From Alphaproteobacteria bacterium (GTDB lineage Bacteria; Pseudomonadota; Alphaproteobacteria; Sphingomonadales; Sphingomonadaceae), in the NCBI GenBank assembly GCA_005882415.1, contig VBAE01000113.1, positions 1-22,303 of the forward strand: a DNA stretch of 22,303 bases, given 5' to 3'. A program made the translations under genes and the position numbers. Each line of letters opens with the position of its first letter. The stretch's first letter is position 1. This document shows positions 14,699-22,303 of the stretch, piece after piece. Below the pieces are notes generated by a model. It was not told where the DNA came from. It searched no databases and saw only the letters and a program-made list of their open reading frames with translations.

Positions 14699-17472
14699 TG
14701 CGCGGCGCCCCAGTTCGGGCCGTGGCCGATGTCGACACCGAGCGGCACGCTGAGCGTCACTGCGGGCTCGGCCGCGCGCTCCATGACATGGCGGATGACC
14801 GCGCTCGCCGCTTCCACCTTGCCCTCCGGCACTTCGAAGACGAGCTCGTCATGGACCTGCATCAGCATCCGCACGTCCCCGAGCCCTTCCCGCGCCAGCG
14901 CCGGGCACATGCGGACCATCGCCCGCTTGATGATGTCCGCGCTGGTGCCCTGGATGGGGGCGTTGACCGCCGCCCGCTCCGCGCCCTGCCGCTCGTGCTG
15001 GATCTTGCTCCGGATGAACGGAAAATGGGTTTTCCGGCCGAAAAGCGTGGTCGTGAACCCCGTCTCGCGCACCCCTTCGAGGGTCGCATGGATATAGTCC
15101 CTGATCCCGGGGAAACGCTCGAAATAGCGGTCGATCATCGCCTGCGCTTCATCGGCAGTGATGCTCAGCCGCCCGGCGAGGCCCCAGCGCGAGATTCCGT
15201 AGAGGATGGCGAAGTTGATCGTCTTTGCCGAGGCGCGGGTGTCGCGATTGACCTCCCCGAACAGCTCTTGCGCCGTCAACGAATGGATGTCCGCTCCTTC
15301 CGCGAAGGCGGCCTTCAGCTGCGGCACGTCCGCCATATGCGCGGCCAGCCTCAGCTCGATCTGGCTGTAATCGGCGGCGAGCATGACGAAGCCCGGCTCG
15401 GCGACGAAGGCGTCGCGGATGCGGCGGCCGATTTCGGTCCGGATGGGGATGTTCTGGAGGTTCGGATCGGTCGACGACAGCCGCCCCGTCTGAGCGCCCG
15501 ACAGCGAGTAGCTGGTGTGGACCCGGCCGGTCTCCTTGTTGATCTGCTGCTGAAGCGCGTCCGTGTATGTCGATTTCAGCTTCGAAAGCTGCCGCCATTC
15601 CAGCACCAGCGACGCGATCGGCACCCCCTCGCGCGACAGCCGCTCGAGCTCGTTGACGTCGGTCGACCAGGTCCCCGACTTGCCCTTGCGCCCGCCCTTG
15701 AGGCCCATCTGGTTGAACAGCACGTCGCCCAATTGCTGGGGCGAGCCGATGGTGAACTGGCACCCCGCCTCGCCGCAAATCCGCGACTCCAGTTCCGCGA
15801 TCTGGCCGGAAAACTCCTGGCTGAGCCGCCCAAGCTCCTCCCGGTCGACCTTGACCCCCTCCCGCTCCATTCGCGCGACCACCGGAACCAGCGGCCGGTC
15901 GACCATTTCATAGACCCGGGTCGCCCGCTCGTGCGGAAGCCGCGTCTTGAACCGCTTCCACAGCCGAAGCGTCACGTCCGCGTCCTCAGCGGCATATTCG
16001 GTCGCGCGTTCCAGAGGCACCTGATTGAACTTGATCTGCTTCTGCCCGGATCCGCAGACGTCCTTATAGGCGATGCACTCATGGTCGAGATGCTTCTTCG
16101 CCAGATCGTCCATCGAATGGCTGTTGAGCCCGCCGGCGTCGAGGTTGAAGCTCATCACCAGGCTGTCGTCGACGGGCGCGACCTTGATCCCGCGCCGGTC
16201 GAACACGATCCAGTCGAACTTGAAATTATGACCGATCTTGAGGATCGCCGGGTCCTCGAGCAGCGGCTTGAGCTTGGCCAGCGCAACGCTCGCCGGGATC
16301 TGCGCCGGCCGCTCCGACAGCAGATCGTGCCCGCCATGCTCCAGCGGAATGTAGCACGCCTTGCCGCATTCGGTGGCGAGGCTGATCCCGACCAGCTTGG
16401 CGGTGACGCAGTCGAACCCGTCCGTCTCCGTGTCGAGCGCGACCAGCCCATTGGCCCGCGCCTCCGCGATCCACTGGTCAAGCACCTCCTCGCTCACCAC
16501 CGTCTCATAAGCCGAGCGGTCGATCTTCGGCTCGGGCCGAACCTCGGCCTGACGCGGGGCGGGCGCTGCCGATCCGCCCGCCGCGGCCTGGGCCTGCGAC
16601 GCTCCGCCGCTGAGGCGGGCGAGCAAGGCCTTGAACCCCTGCTCCTCCAGGAACTCGCGCAAAGGTTCGGACGGGATGCCCTTCATCTCGAGCGAATCGA
16701 GCGGCTCGGGCAGCGGCGAATCGCAGACCAGGCGGACCAGCTCACGCGACAGCCGTGCGGCGTCGGCATGGGCGATGAGGTTCTCGCGCAGCTTCGGCTT
16801 CTTGATCTGGTCGGCGGCGGCGAGGACGCTTTCCAGGTCGCCATGCTCCTGGATGAGCTGCGCCGCGGTCTTCGGCCCGACCCCCGGCACGCCGGGGACA
16901 TTGTCGACTGCGTCGCCCATCAGCGCCAGCACGTCGCCAAGTTTCTCGGGCCCCACGCCGAACTTCTCGACGACATAGTCGCGCCCGATGCGGCGGTCGT
17001 TCATCGTGTCGTAGAGGTCTAGTTTACCATCCTCGACAAGCTGCATCAGATCCTTGTCGGACGAGACGATGGTGACCTTCCACCCCTCGGCGAGCGCGGC
17101 TTTGGAATAGCAGGCGATGATATCGTCCGCCTCCAGCCCGTCTTCCTCGATGCAGGGGAGGGAGAAAGCGCGGGTGGCGTCGCGGATCAGCGGGAATTGG
17201 GGGACGAGGTCCGGCGGCGGCGGCGGCCGCTGCGCCTTATACTGATCGTACATGTCGTTGCGGAACGTCTTCGAGCCCGCGTCGAAGATGACGGCGAGGT
17301 GGGTCGGCCCGTCCGCCTTGTGCAGGCTCTCGGCGAGCTTCCAGAGCATGGTGGTATAGCCGTAGACCGCGCCGACGTTCAGGCCCTGGCGGTTGGTCAG
17401 CGGCGGCAGCCGGTGATAGGCGCGGAATATGTAGCTCGATCCGTCGACGAGATAGAGGTGCGGGGAGGGCAT
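14695..17472 (-). CDS. polA: DNA polymerase I
   Basis: PolA fills gaps in repair and removes Okazaki primers. The 925-residue protein has all three domains: 5'-nuclease (about residues 1-290; YLVDGSSYIFRAYH, LEADDIIACYSK, SSDKDLMQLV, GDAVDNVPGVPGVGPKTA), an Ala/Pro linker, 3'-5' exonuclease (about 325-520; LDTETDGFD, IGHNFKFDW, YAAEDADVTLRLW) and polymerase (about 560-925; TGRLSSTDPNLQNIP, motif A DYSQIELRLAAH, motif B RASAKTINFAILYG, motif C VHDELVFEVP). The exonuclease acidic residues are retained, so proofreading is expected, unlike some Bacillus or Thermus enzymes. The ATG at 17472 directly precedes the conserved LYLVDGSS. The frame is open upstream as far as 18546, but only antisense to the antiporter gene. 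Confidence 0.98.
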   Translation of the reverse strand: MPSPHLYLVDGSSYIFRAYHRLPPLTNRQGLNVGAVYGYTTMLWKLAESLHKADGPTHLAVIFDAGSKTFRNDMYDQYKAQRPPPPPDLVPQFPLIRDATRAFSLPCIEEDGLEADDIIACYSKAALAEGWKVTIVSSDKDLMQLVEDGKLDLYDTMNDRRIGRDYVVEKFGVGPEKLGDVLALMGDAVDNVPGVPGVGPKTAAQLIQEHGDLESVLAAADQIKKPKLRENLIAHADAARLSRELVRLVCDSPLPEPLDSLEMKGIPSEPLREFLEEQGFKALLARLSGGASQAQAAAGGSAAPAPRQAEVRPEPKIDRSAYETVVSEEVLDQWIAEARANGLVALDTETDGFDCVTAKLVGISLATECGKACYIPLEHGGHDLLSERPAQIPASVALAKLKPLLEDPAILKIGHNFKFDWIVFDRRGIKVAPVDDSLVMSFNLDAGGLNSHSMDDLAKKHLDHECIAYKDVCGSGQKQIKFNQVPLERATEYAAEDADVTLRLWKRFKTRLPHERATRVYEMVDRPLVPVVARMEREGVKVDREELGRLSQEFSGQIAELESRICGEAGCQFTIGSPQQLGDVLFNQMGLKGGRKGKSGTWSTDVNELERLSREGVPIASLVLEWRQLSKLKSTYTDALQQQINKETGRVHTSYSLSGAQTGRLSSTDPNLQNIPIRTEIGRRIRDAFVAEPGFVMLAADYSQIELRLAAHMADVPQLKAAFAEGADIHSLTAQELFGEVNRDTRASAKTINFAILYGISRWGLAGRLSITADEAQAMIDRYFERFPGIRDYIHATLEGVRETGFTTTLFGRKTHFPFIRSKIQHERQGAERAAVNAPIQGTSADIIKRAMVRMCPALAREGLGDVRMLMQVHDELVFEVPEGKVEAASAVIRHVMERAAEPAVTLSVPLGVDIGHGPNWGAAH

Positions 17473-17496
17473 GGCGAAGGACTTAGCCCAATTCAG

Positions 17497-17509
17497 GGTT
17501 GAAACAACC
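17497..17509. promoter_or_regulatory. Small palindrome in the polA / antiporter divergent gap
   Basis: GGTTG-AAA-CAACC is a perfect 5-bp inverted repeat placed roughly mid-way in the 60-bp gap between two divergent start codons (17472 and 17533). It could be an operator or part of back-to-back promoters. A match this short can arise by chance, and I cannot assign clear -35/-10 boxes. Confidence 0.3.
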
Positions 17510-17532
17510 TCCCCCCGGCGACGTTCGAAGCG

Positions 17533-18762
17533 ATGGGAGAGCGCGTGGACGCCGTAGATTTCTCGACCCTGGGCCTGCTGCTGTTCGTCGCCGCGATCGT
17601 GGCGATGGTCACAAGGCGGCTGAAGCTCCCCTACAGCGCCGGCCTGGTCGCCGCGGGGATCGCGCTCGCTCTGCTCCCGCTCGGCCTCGACCTTCGCCTC
17701 ACGCCGCAGCTGATCTTCAGCGTATTCCTTCCGCCCTTGATCTTCGAAGCCGCGATCCAGATCCCCTGGGCCCCCTTCCGCCGCGAGCTTCCCTTGCTCT
17801 TCGCCCTCGTTACCGTCGGCGTGGCGCTCGCCGCCGGACTGGTGACGGCGGGGATGCATTATCTGATCGGCTGGAGCTGGCTCGGCGCCGCCTTCTTCGG
17901 GGTGCTGATGGCTGCGACCGACCCCGTCTCGGTGATCGCCTTGTTCAAGGACGTGAAGGTCGACCACCGCCTCCAGCTCCTCGTCGAAGCGGAGAGCCTG
18001 CTCAATGACGGCGTGGCGGCAGTCGGCTTCGCGCTTCTGGTCGCGGTCGCCGCCGGGGAGGCGCCCGGCCTCACCTCGACGGCAAGCAAACTCGCCACCA
18101 CGGCCTTCGGCGGGATCGCGGTCGGCGCCGCGGTGACCGCGCCCTTGCTCCTCCTCGCCGGCCGCACCACCGACCGCCTGGTCGAGCTCACCTTGACCGC
18201 CCTCGCTGCCTTCGGCGCCTTCCTGTTCGCCGAGCATTTCCACATGTCGGGCGTGCTCGCCGCGCTCACCGCGGGGATGATCGTCGGCAATATCGGCTGG
18301 ATGGGCTCCATCTCCGACAGCGGCCGGCCGGCGGTACTCGGCTTCTGGGAGTTCGCCGCCTTCCTCGCCAATTCCCTGCTCTTCATCCTGATCGGCGGCC
18401 GAGAGGCGGCGATTCCGATCCTCACGATCCTCGAAGCCGCCGGAGTCGCGACCCTCCTCGCCCTCCTCGGCCGAGCCGCAGCGGTCTACCCGGTCGCCTT
18501 GCTCTTCCGCGGCGGCCGGCTCTGCGTCCCCGTCGCCTATCAGCACATCCTCTGGTGGGGAGGCCTCCGCGGCGCCCTCGCGCTGGCCTTGGCCCTCGCC
18601 ATTCCCGCCGCTGTCCCGGAGCGGGAGGAGATCGTCTCGGTCGTCTTCGCGGTCGTCGCCTTCTCGATCTTCGTCCAGGGCCTGACCATGGCGCCTCTCG
18701 TCCGCCGTCTCGGCCTCCGCCGCGAGGAGGAGTCAATCTCCCGTTCAAGCGCAGACGCTTAG
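17533..18762 (+). CDS. CPA1-family cation/proton antiporter
   Basis: The 409-residue protein has about 11-12 membrane segments and the CPA1 (NhaP/NHE-like) hallmarks: SVFLPPLIFEAAIQI near residues 63-77, ATDPVSVIALFKD with D130 in the unwound TDP helix, VEAESLLNDGVAAV with the N158-D159 ion-binding pair, and WWGGLRGALALALAL. These exchange Na+, K+ or Li+ for H+ across the inner membrane; the cation cannot be told from sequence. The regulatory cytoplasmic tail found in some relatives is absent. The ATG at 17533 precedes DFSTLGLLLFVAAIV; GTG at 17545 is an alternative. It is divergent from polA, and the hydrolase follows after 9 bases. Confidence 0.94.
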   Translation: MGERVDAVDFSTLGLLLFVAAIVAMVTRRLKLPYSAGLVAAGIALALLPLGLDLRLTPQLIFSVFLPPLIFEAAIQIPWAPFRRELPLLFALVTVGVALAAGLVTAGMHYLIGWSWLGAAFFGVLMAATDPVSVIALFKDVKVDHRLQLLVEAESLLNDGVAAVGFALLVAVAAGEAPGLTSTASKLATTAFGGIAVGAAVTAPLLLLAGRTTDRLVELTLTALAAFGAFLFAEHFHMSGVLAALTAGMIVGNIGWMGSISDSGRPAVLGFWEFAAFLANSLLFILIGGREAAIPILTILEAAGVATLLALLGRAAAVYPVALLFRGGRLCVPVAYQHILWWGGLRGALALALALAIPAAVPEREEIVSVVFAVVAFSIFVQGLTMAPLVRRLGLRREEESISRSSADA

Positions 18763-18771
18763 GATAAGCCC

Positions 18772-19549
18772 ATGCCTCGCAGCGCCTCCCGCCGCGGTCG
18801 CCTTCGCGCCGACTCGCTTCTCGGTCGAGATCGTCGGCACCGGCCCCGACGTCATCCTCATCCCCGGCCTCACCCCCTCGCGCGATGTGTGGCGGAGCAC
18901 CGTCGCCGCGGTCCCCGGCTATCGCTACCGCCTCGTCCAGGTCGCGGGCTTCGCGGGCAGCCCTGCGCGGGGCAATGCCAAGGGGGCAATCGTCGCCCCG
19001 CTCGCCGAGGAGATCGCCCGCTACATCTCCGCGAAGGGCCTGAAGCGCCCCGCGATCGTCGGCCATTCGATGGGCGGCACCGTCGCGATGATGGTCGCCG
19101 CCCGCCACCCGCAGGCCGTGGGCAAGGTGATGGTCGTCGACATGCTCCCCCAGCCCGCCGGCCTGCTCGGCTCCGACGCCAGGGGCGCCCGCGGCCTCGC
19201 CGACGCCCTGGAAGGCCTCGCCGCCACCGAAAATGGCCGCGGCCTCATCGCCTCCGCCATCCGCCTGTTCGGCAACGACGCCGCGGTGAACACCCAAAGC
19301 GACCCCGACGTCGTCGCCCGCGCCACCCACGAACTCGCGATCACCGACCTCACGAGCGAGTTGCCGAGGATCGCCGCGCCCCTGACGGTGGTCTACGCCG
19401 GCCCCCCGTCCGCAACCCCCACCTACACCACCGCCTACGCGAGGAACCCCGGCGCCACCCTCCGCCGCATCGAAAATAGCGGCCACATGATCATGTACGA
19501 CCAGCCCGCCCGCTTTCGGAGCGAGTTCAAGGCGTTCCTGACCCGCTAG
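18772..19549 (+). pseudogene. Alpha/beta-fold hydrolase with disrupted N-terminus
   Basis: The body of the protein is a clear alpha/beta hydrolase: VILIPGLTPSRDVW (oxyanion-hole strand-loop), VGHSMGGTVAMMVAA (nucleophile elbow, Ser in GHSMG), VVDMLPQPAGLL, a late Asp region near LTVVYAGP and a C-terminal His in SGHMIMYDQP. Substrate is unknown. The only nearby ATG (18772) is in a different frame from this body. The correct frame reads LAAPPAAVAFAPTRFSVEIVG from about 18776, like the end of a signal peptide, but has no start codon. The likely explanation is loss of 3n+2 bases (or gain of one) near 18775-18790, removing the hydrophobic core of a secretion signal. A GTG at 18887 gives an in-frame but truncated ORF lacking the first strand. 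Tail to tail with nadB, sharing CTAG. Confidence 0.82.
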
Positions 19550-21138
19550 GGAACGAGAACCGTATCCACCGCCTCGGGCAGCGTCTCGGGATAATCGAGC
19601 GTGTAGTGCAGCCCGCGGCTTTCCTTGCGGGCGAGGGCGGAGCGGACGATGAGCTCGGCGACTTCGACGAGGTTGCGCAGCTCGACCAGGTCGGCGCTGA
19701 CCCGGAAGTGGCGGTAATAATCGTGGGTTTCCTGCCTCAGCAGGTTGATACGGTTCAGCGCCCGCTCCAGCCGCTTCGTCGTCCTCACGATCCCGACATA
19801 GTCCCACATGAAGCGGCGGATTTCGCGCCAATTGTGGTGGACGACGACCTCCTCGTCGGAATCGGTGACCCGGCTCTCGTCCCAGGGGCGGATGGCGGGG
19901 GCCGGGGGGAGGTCGGACCAGCTCGCATTGATATGCTCGGCCGCCGCGACCCCGAACACCAGGCATTCCAGCACCGAGTTCGAAGCCAGACGGTTTGCAC
20001 CATGCAAACCCGACTGGGTGACTTCGCCCGCCGCATATAATCCGGGCAGATCCGTCCGCCCATCGAGGTCCACCACCACCCCGCCGCAGGTATAATGCGC
20101 CGCGGGGACGACCGGGATCGGCTCCTTCGTAATGTCGATGCCGATGTCGGGCTCCGCCAGGCGGGCGGCGATGGTCGGGAAATGGGCGCGGATGAACTCG
20201 GGCTCGCGATGACTGATGTCGAGGTGGACGTAGTCGAGCCCCAGCCGCTTCAGCTCATGGTCGATCGCCCTGGCGACGATGTCGCGCGGGGCCAATTCCT
20301 CGCGCGGGTCGAAGCGCTTCATGAAGCGGCGGCCTGTGGTCGGGATTTTGAGCCTGCCGCCCTCGCCCCGCATCGCCTCGGTGATCAGGAAATTCTTGAC
20401 GTCATGGTTGTAGAGGCAGGTCGGGTGGAACTGGTTGAACTCCATGTTCGACACCCGGCACCCCGCCCGCCACGCCATCGCGATGCCGTCGCCGGTCGAG
20501 CCCTTCGGGTTGGTCGAATAGAGCCAGGCCCGGCTCGCGCCGCCGGTGGCGAGGATCGTCGCCCGGCCGGTGAAGGCGGTCACCCCTCCCCCCTCCCGGT
20601 CGAGCGCATAGACCCCGTGCACCCTCTTCTCGCCCGACAGAGAGACGGCGTGGCGGCCGGTGATCAGGTCGATCGCGACCATGTCCGGGATCAGGCGGAT
20701 ATTGGGATGCGCCGCGGCCGCGGCCTCAAGCGCCTGCTGCACCGCCCAGCCGGTCGCGTCGGCGACATGGACGATCCGCCGGTGGCTGTGCCCGCCCTCG
20801 CGGGTCAGGTGCCAGCGCGCTTCCTCGCCGCTGTCGAACGGGACTCCGAGCTTCGCCAGCCGCTCGATCGCCGCGGGTGCGTTGCCGACGACGAATTCCA
20901 CCGACTCGCGCCGGTTGAGCCCCGCGCCGGCGACGATGGTGTCCTCGACATGGCTTTCGAACGTGTCGCCCGGCTCCAGCACCGCCGCGATCCCGCCCTG
21001 CGCCCAGGCGGTCGAGCCCGCCGAGATCGCCCCCTTGGCAAGCACCGCCACCTTGAGGTTCGGCGCCAGCGTCAAAGCCGCCGAAAGCCCGGCCGCGCCG
21101 GAGCCCAGGATCAGGACGTCGAAATCATGCTCAGCCAT
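19546..21138 (-). CDS. nadB: L-aspartate oxidase
   Basis: NadB oxidises L-aspartate to iminoaspartate, the first step of de novo NAD synthesis, using FAD. The 530-residue protein has VLILGSGAAGLSAAL (dinucleotide-binding loop), GSTAWAQGGIAAVL, REGGHSHRRIVH, ATGGASRAWLYSTNP, SNMEFNQFHPTCLY, AAHYTCGGVVVDLDGRTDLPGLYAAGE, SGLHGANRLASNSVLE and the C-terminal helical LARKESRGLHYTLDYP. This separates NadB from the related SdhA/FrdA in length and motifs. No nadA or nadC is visible in the window. The ATG at 21138 lies inside the end of the ABC ATPase gene (8-base overlap), so the two are probably co-transcribed. Its TAG and the hydrolase TAG overlap in CTAG at 19546-19549. Confidence 0.97.
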   Translation of the reverse strand: MAEHDFDVLILGSGAAGLSAALTLAPNLKVAVLAKGAISAGSTAWAQGGIAAVLEPGDTFESHVEDTIVAGAGLNRRESVEFVVGNAPAAIERLAKLGVPFDSGEEARWHLTREGGHSHRRIVHVADATGWAVQQALEAAAAAHPNIRLIPDMVAIDLITGRHAVSLSGEKRVHGVYALDREGGGVTAFTGRATILATGGASRAWLYSTNPKGSTGDGIAMAWRAGCRVSNMEFNQFHPTCLYNHDVKNFLITEAMRGEGGRLKIPTTGRRFMKRFDPREELAPRDIVARAIDHELKRLGLDYVHLDISHREPEFIRAHFPTIAARLAEPDIGIDITKEPIPVVPAAHYTCGGVVVDLDGRTDLPGLYAAGEVTQSGLHGANRLASNSVLECLVFGVAAAEHINASWSDLPPAPAIRPWDESRVTDSDEEVVVHHNWREIRRFMWDYVGIVRTTKRLERALNRINLLRQETHDYYRHFRVSADLVELRNLVEVAELIVRSALARKESRGLHYTLDYPETLPEAVDTVLVP

Positions 21139-22060
21139 TGCGGTCGGAGGCGCGGGTCAGGTTCAGGAACACGTCCTCCAGATCCGCCTCCCGCGTCGAG
21201 ACGTCGACGATGCCGAGCCCTTCGCGCTGGAGCGCCGCCAGCACCTCGCCCGCATTCACCCTGTCTTTGCGATAGGTGATGGCGAGGGTGCGCTCGCCCT
21301 TCAATTCGATCTTCTCGAAGCAGATCGCCTCGGGCGCCTTGGCCATGTCGCGGTCGACGACCACCTCCACCGCTTTCTCCTGCGCCATGCCGACGAGTGT
21401 CTTGGTGCTCTCGTTCGCGATCAGCCGGCCATGGTTGATGATCGCGATCCGGTCGCAGAGATTCTCCGCTTCCTCGAGATAATGGGTGGTCAGCACGATG
21501 GTCACGCCGCGCCGGTTGAGCTCCCGCACGTAGTTCCAGAGCTGCTGGCGAAGCTCGATGTCGACCCCCGCGGTCGGCTCGTCGAGGACCAGGATCGGCG
21601 GCGAATGGACCATGGCTTTTGCAACGAGCAGCCGCCGCTTCATGCCGCCCGAAAGGGTACGCGAATAAGCGTTCGCCTTGTCTTCGAGATGCACCGCGCG
21701 GAGCAGCTCCGCGGTCTGCCGTTTCGCCTTGGGCACCCCGTACAGCCCCGCCTGGATCTCGAGCGTCTCCGCCGGCGTGAAGAAGGGGTCGAACAAAATC
21801 TCCTGCGGGACGATCCCGATCGAGGCCTTGGCGTTCCTCGGGTGCTTGTCGATGTCGAAGCCCCAGATCGTCGCCGATCCGCCGGTCTTGCGCACCAGCC
21901 CGGCGAGGATGTTGATCAGGGTCGACTTGCCCGCACCGTTCGGCCCCAGCAGCCCGAATATCTGCCCCCGCGGCACTTCGATGCTGACCCCGTCCAGCGC
22001 GCGCTTGCCGCCGGCATAGGTCTTCTCCAGGTCGCGGATCGAGATTGCGGCGTCGGTCAT
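21131..22060 (-). CDS. ABC transporter ATP-binding protein, YadG-like
   Basis: The 309-residue protein has a complete nucleotide-binding domain: Walker A GPNGAGKST, Q-loop GIVPQEILFDPF, signature LSGGMKRRL, Walker B ILVLDEPTAGVD and the H-loop in LTTHYLEEAE. The order and wording (VPQE..F.PF, then LSGGMKRRLL, then AGVDIELR) are close to E. coli YadG, whose partner is the permease YadH. About 80 C-terminal residues form an accessory domain. No permease gene lies downstream, where nadB follows instead, so the partner is presumably upstream beyond the window or elsewhere. The start MTDAAISIRDLEKTY at 22060 fits the family; the frame is open upstream but without resemblance. The transported substrate is unknown. 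Confidence 0.93.
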   Translation of the reverse strand: MTDAAISIRDLEKTYAGGKRALDGVSIEVPRGQIFGLLGPNGAGKSTLINILAGLVRKTGGSATIWGFDIDKHPRNAKASIGIVPQEILFDPFFTPAETLEIQAGLYGVPKAKRQTAELLRAVHLEDKANAYSRTLSGGMKRRLLVAKAMVHSPPILVLDEPTAGVDIELRQQLWNYVRELNRRGVTIVLTTHYLEEAENLCDRIAIINHGRLIANESTKTLVGMAQEKAVEVVVDRDMAKAPEAICFEKIELKGERTLAITYRKDRVNAGEVLAALQREGLGIVDVSTREADLEDVFLNLTRASDRNG

Positions 22061-22160
22061 GGCAGCCGCGAATAGCGGCTTGGTGGGCGCTTGTCTCCAC
22101 CAGACCCCCGTGATCCTACGGCATTGGAGCCCTCGCCCGCCGCCGATAAGCCATCCGCCC

Positions 22161-22303
22161 ATGACGCTCCTCCACGACACCGCCGAGCCCTCTGTCGGTG
22201 AATCTGGCCGGTTCGTGGAAATCCGGCTGCCCGAGCCCGGAGGCGCTCCTACCCGAAACCCCGACACGGCGGAGGTCGGCTTGGGCAGCGAAGGGGCGGA
22301 GTG
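22161..22303 (+). CDS. Unidentified ORF, cut by the window end
   Basis: An ATG at 22161 opens a frame with no stop through to the window edge, encoding at least 47 residues (MTLLHDTAEPSVGESGRFVEIRL at the start, written here in short form as MTLLHDTAE.., FVEIRLPEP..). Third codon positions are mostly G or C, as expected for coding sequence here, and its position divergent from the ABC ATPase is reasonable. I do not recognise the family. No strong ribosome-binding site precedes it. The 100-bp gap 22061-22160 holds nothing I can name beyond serving as a divergent promoter region. Confidence 0.4.
   Translation, partial: MTLLHDTAEPSVGESGRFVEIRLPEPGGAPTRNPDTAEVGLGSEGAE

Noticed and set aside
14674..17022. 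Open frame of 782 codons opposite polA
   Set aside because: No motif is recognisable, and the sense strand carries all polymerase and exonuclease motifs in order.
17473..18546. N-terminal extension of about 358 residues on PolA
   Set aside because: It is antisense to the antiporter gene, low in complexity, and unlike any PolA. The conserved LYLVDGSS follows directly after the ATG at 17472.
1..22303. tRNA, rRNA, prophage or insertion-sequence genes
   Set aside because: I found no tRNA-like cloverleaf with a CCA end, no rRNA motif and no transposase or integrase motifs in any frame. A tRNAscan or Rfam search was not possible here.

Overview
The window is high-GC bacterial DNA, densely packed, with almost every intergenic gap under 150 bp. 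Gene content and order point to an alphaproteobacterium of the Sphingomonadales (Sphingomonas-like). The main signs are hemC-hemD followed by a mitofilin-like membrane gene and divergent from tsaD-gpsA, a DUF1674/SDHAF4 gene, rsmB-rpe-heparinase II/III-purH in one run, and polA followed by a Wzx-like flippase. This assignment is inferred from recognised proteins and synteny, not from a database search.

Layout. 1-1954 (+): the 3' end of an FKBP-type prolyl isomerase, then a translationally coupled pair of a minimal nucleotidyltransferase and a metallophosphoesterase. 2102-4494 (-): hemC-hemD and a mitofilin-like gene carrying a one-base frameshift. 4538-6442 (+): a damaged tsaD and an intact gpsA. 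6614-6781 (-): the small SDHAF4 homologue. 6848-12981 (+): htpX, rsmB, rpe (with an internal in-frame deletion), a heparinase II/III family gene and purH. 13118-17472 (-): polA and a polysaccharide flippase. 17533-19549 (+): a CPA1 cation/proton antiporter and an alpha/beta hydrolase with a disrupted N-terminus. 19546-22060 (-): a YadG-like ABC ATPase and nadB. 22161-22303 (+): the start of an unidentified ORF cut by the window edge.

The genes are mostly housekeeping: tetrapyrrole synthesis, tRNA t6A formation, glycerol-3-phosphate formation for lipids, rRNA methylation, the pentose phosphate pathway, purine and NAD synthesis, and DNA repair. Most same-strand neighbours overlap by 4-17 bases (ATGA, GTGA, CTGA or TTGA junctions), so they probably form translationally coupled operons.

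Two things stand out. First, a family of large nested-palindrome repeats (1955-2093, 6463-6597, 12987-13117) fills three of the four convergent gene junctions. Its small stems change sequence while keeping pairing and a GAA/TTC-type triplet loop, which suggests selection on structure. At the fourth convergent junction the two stop codons share one CTAG. Second, four genes carry lesions: about 101 nt lost from tsaD including its metal-binding HxxxH motif, about 78 nt lost in frame from rpe, a +1 frameshift in the mitofilin-like gene, and an out-of-frame N-terminus in the hydrolase. Two of these genes are normally essential or core, so assembly or sequencing error must be excluded before a biological reading. 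I found no CRISPR array, phage, transposase, rRNA or tRNA gene. The best candidates for something not well described are the structured repeat family and the nucleotidyltransferase-phosphoesterase pair.
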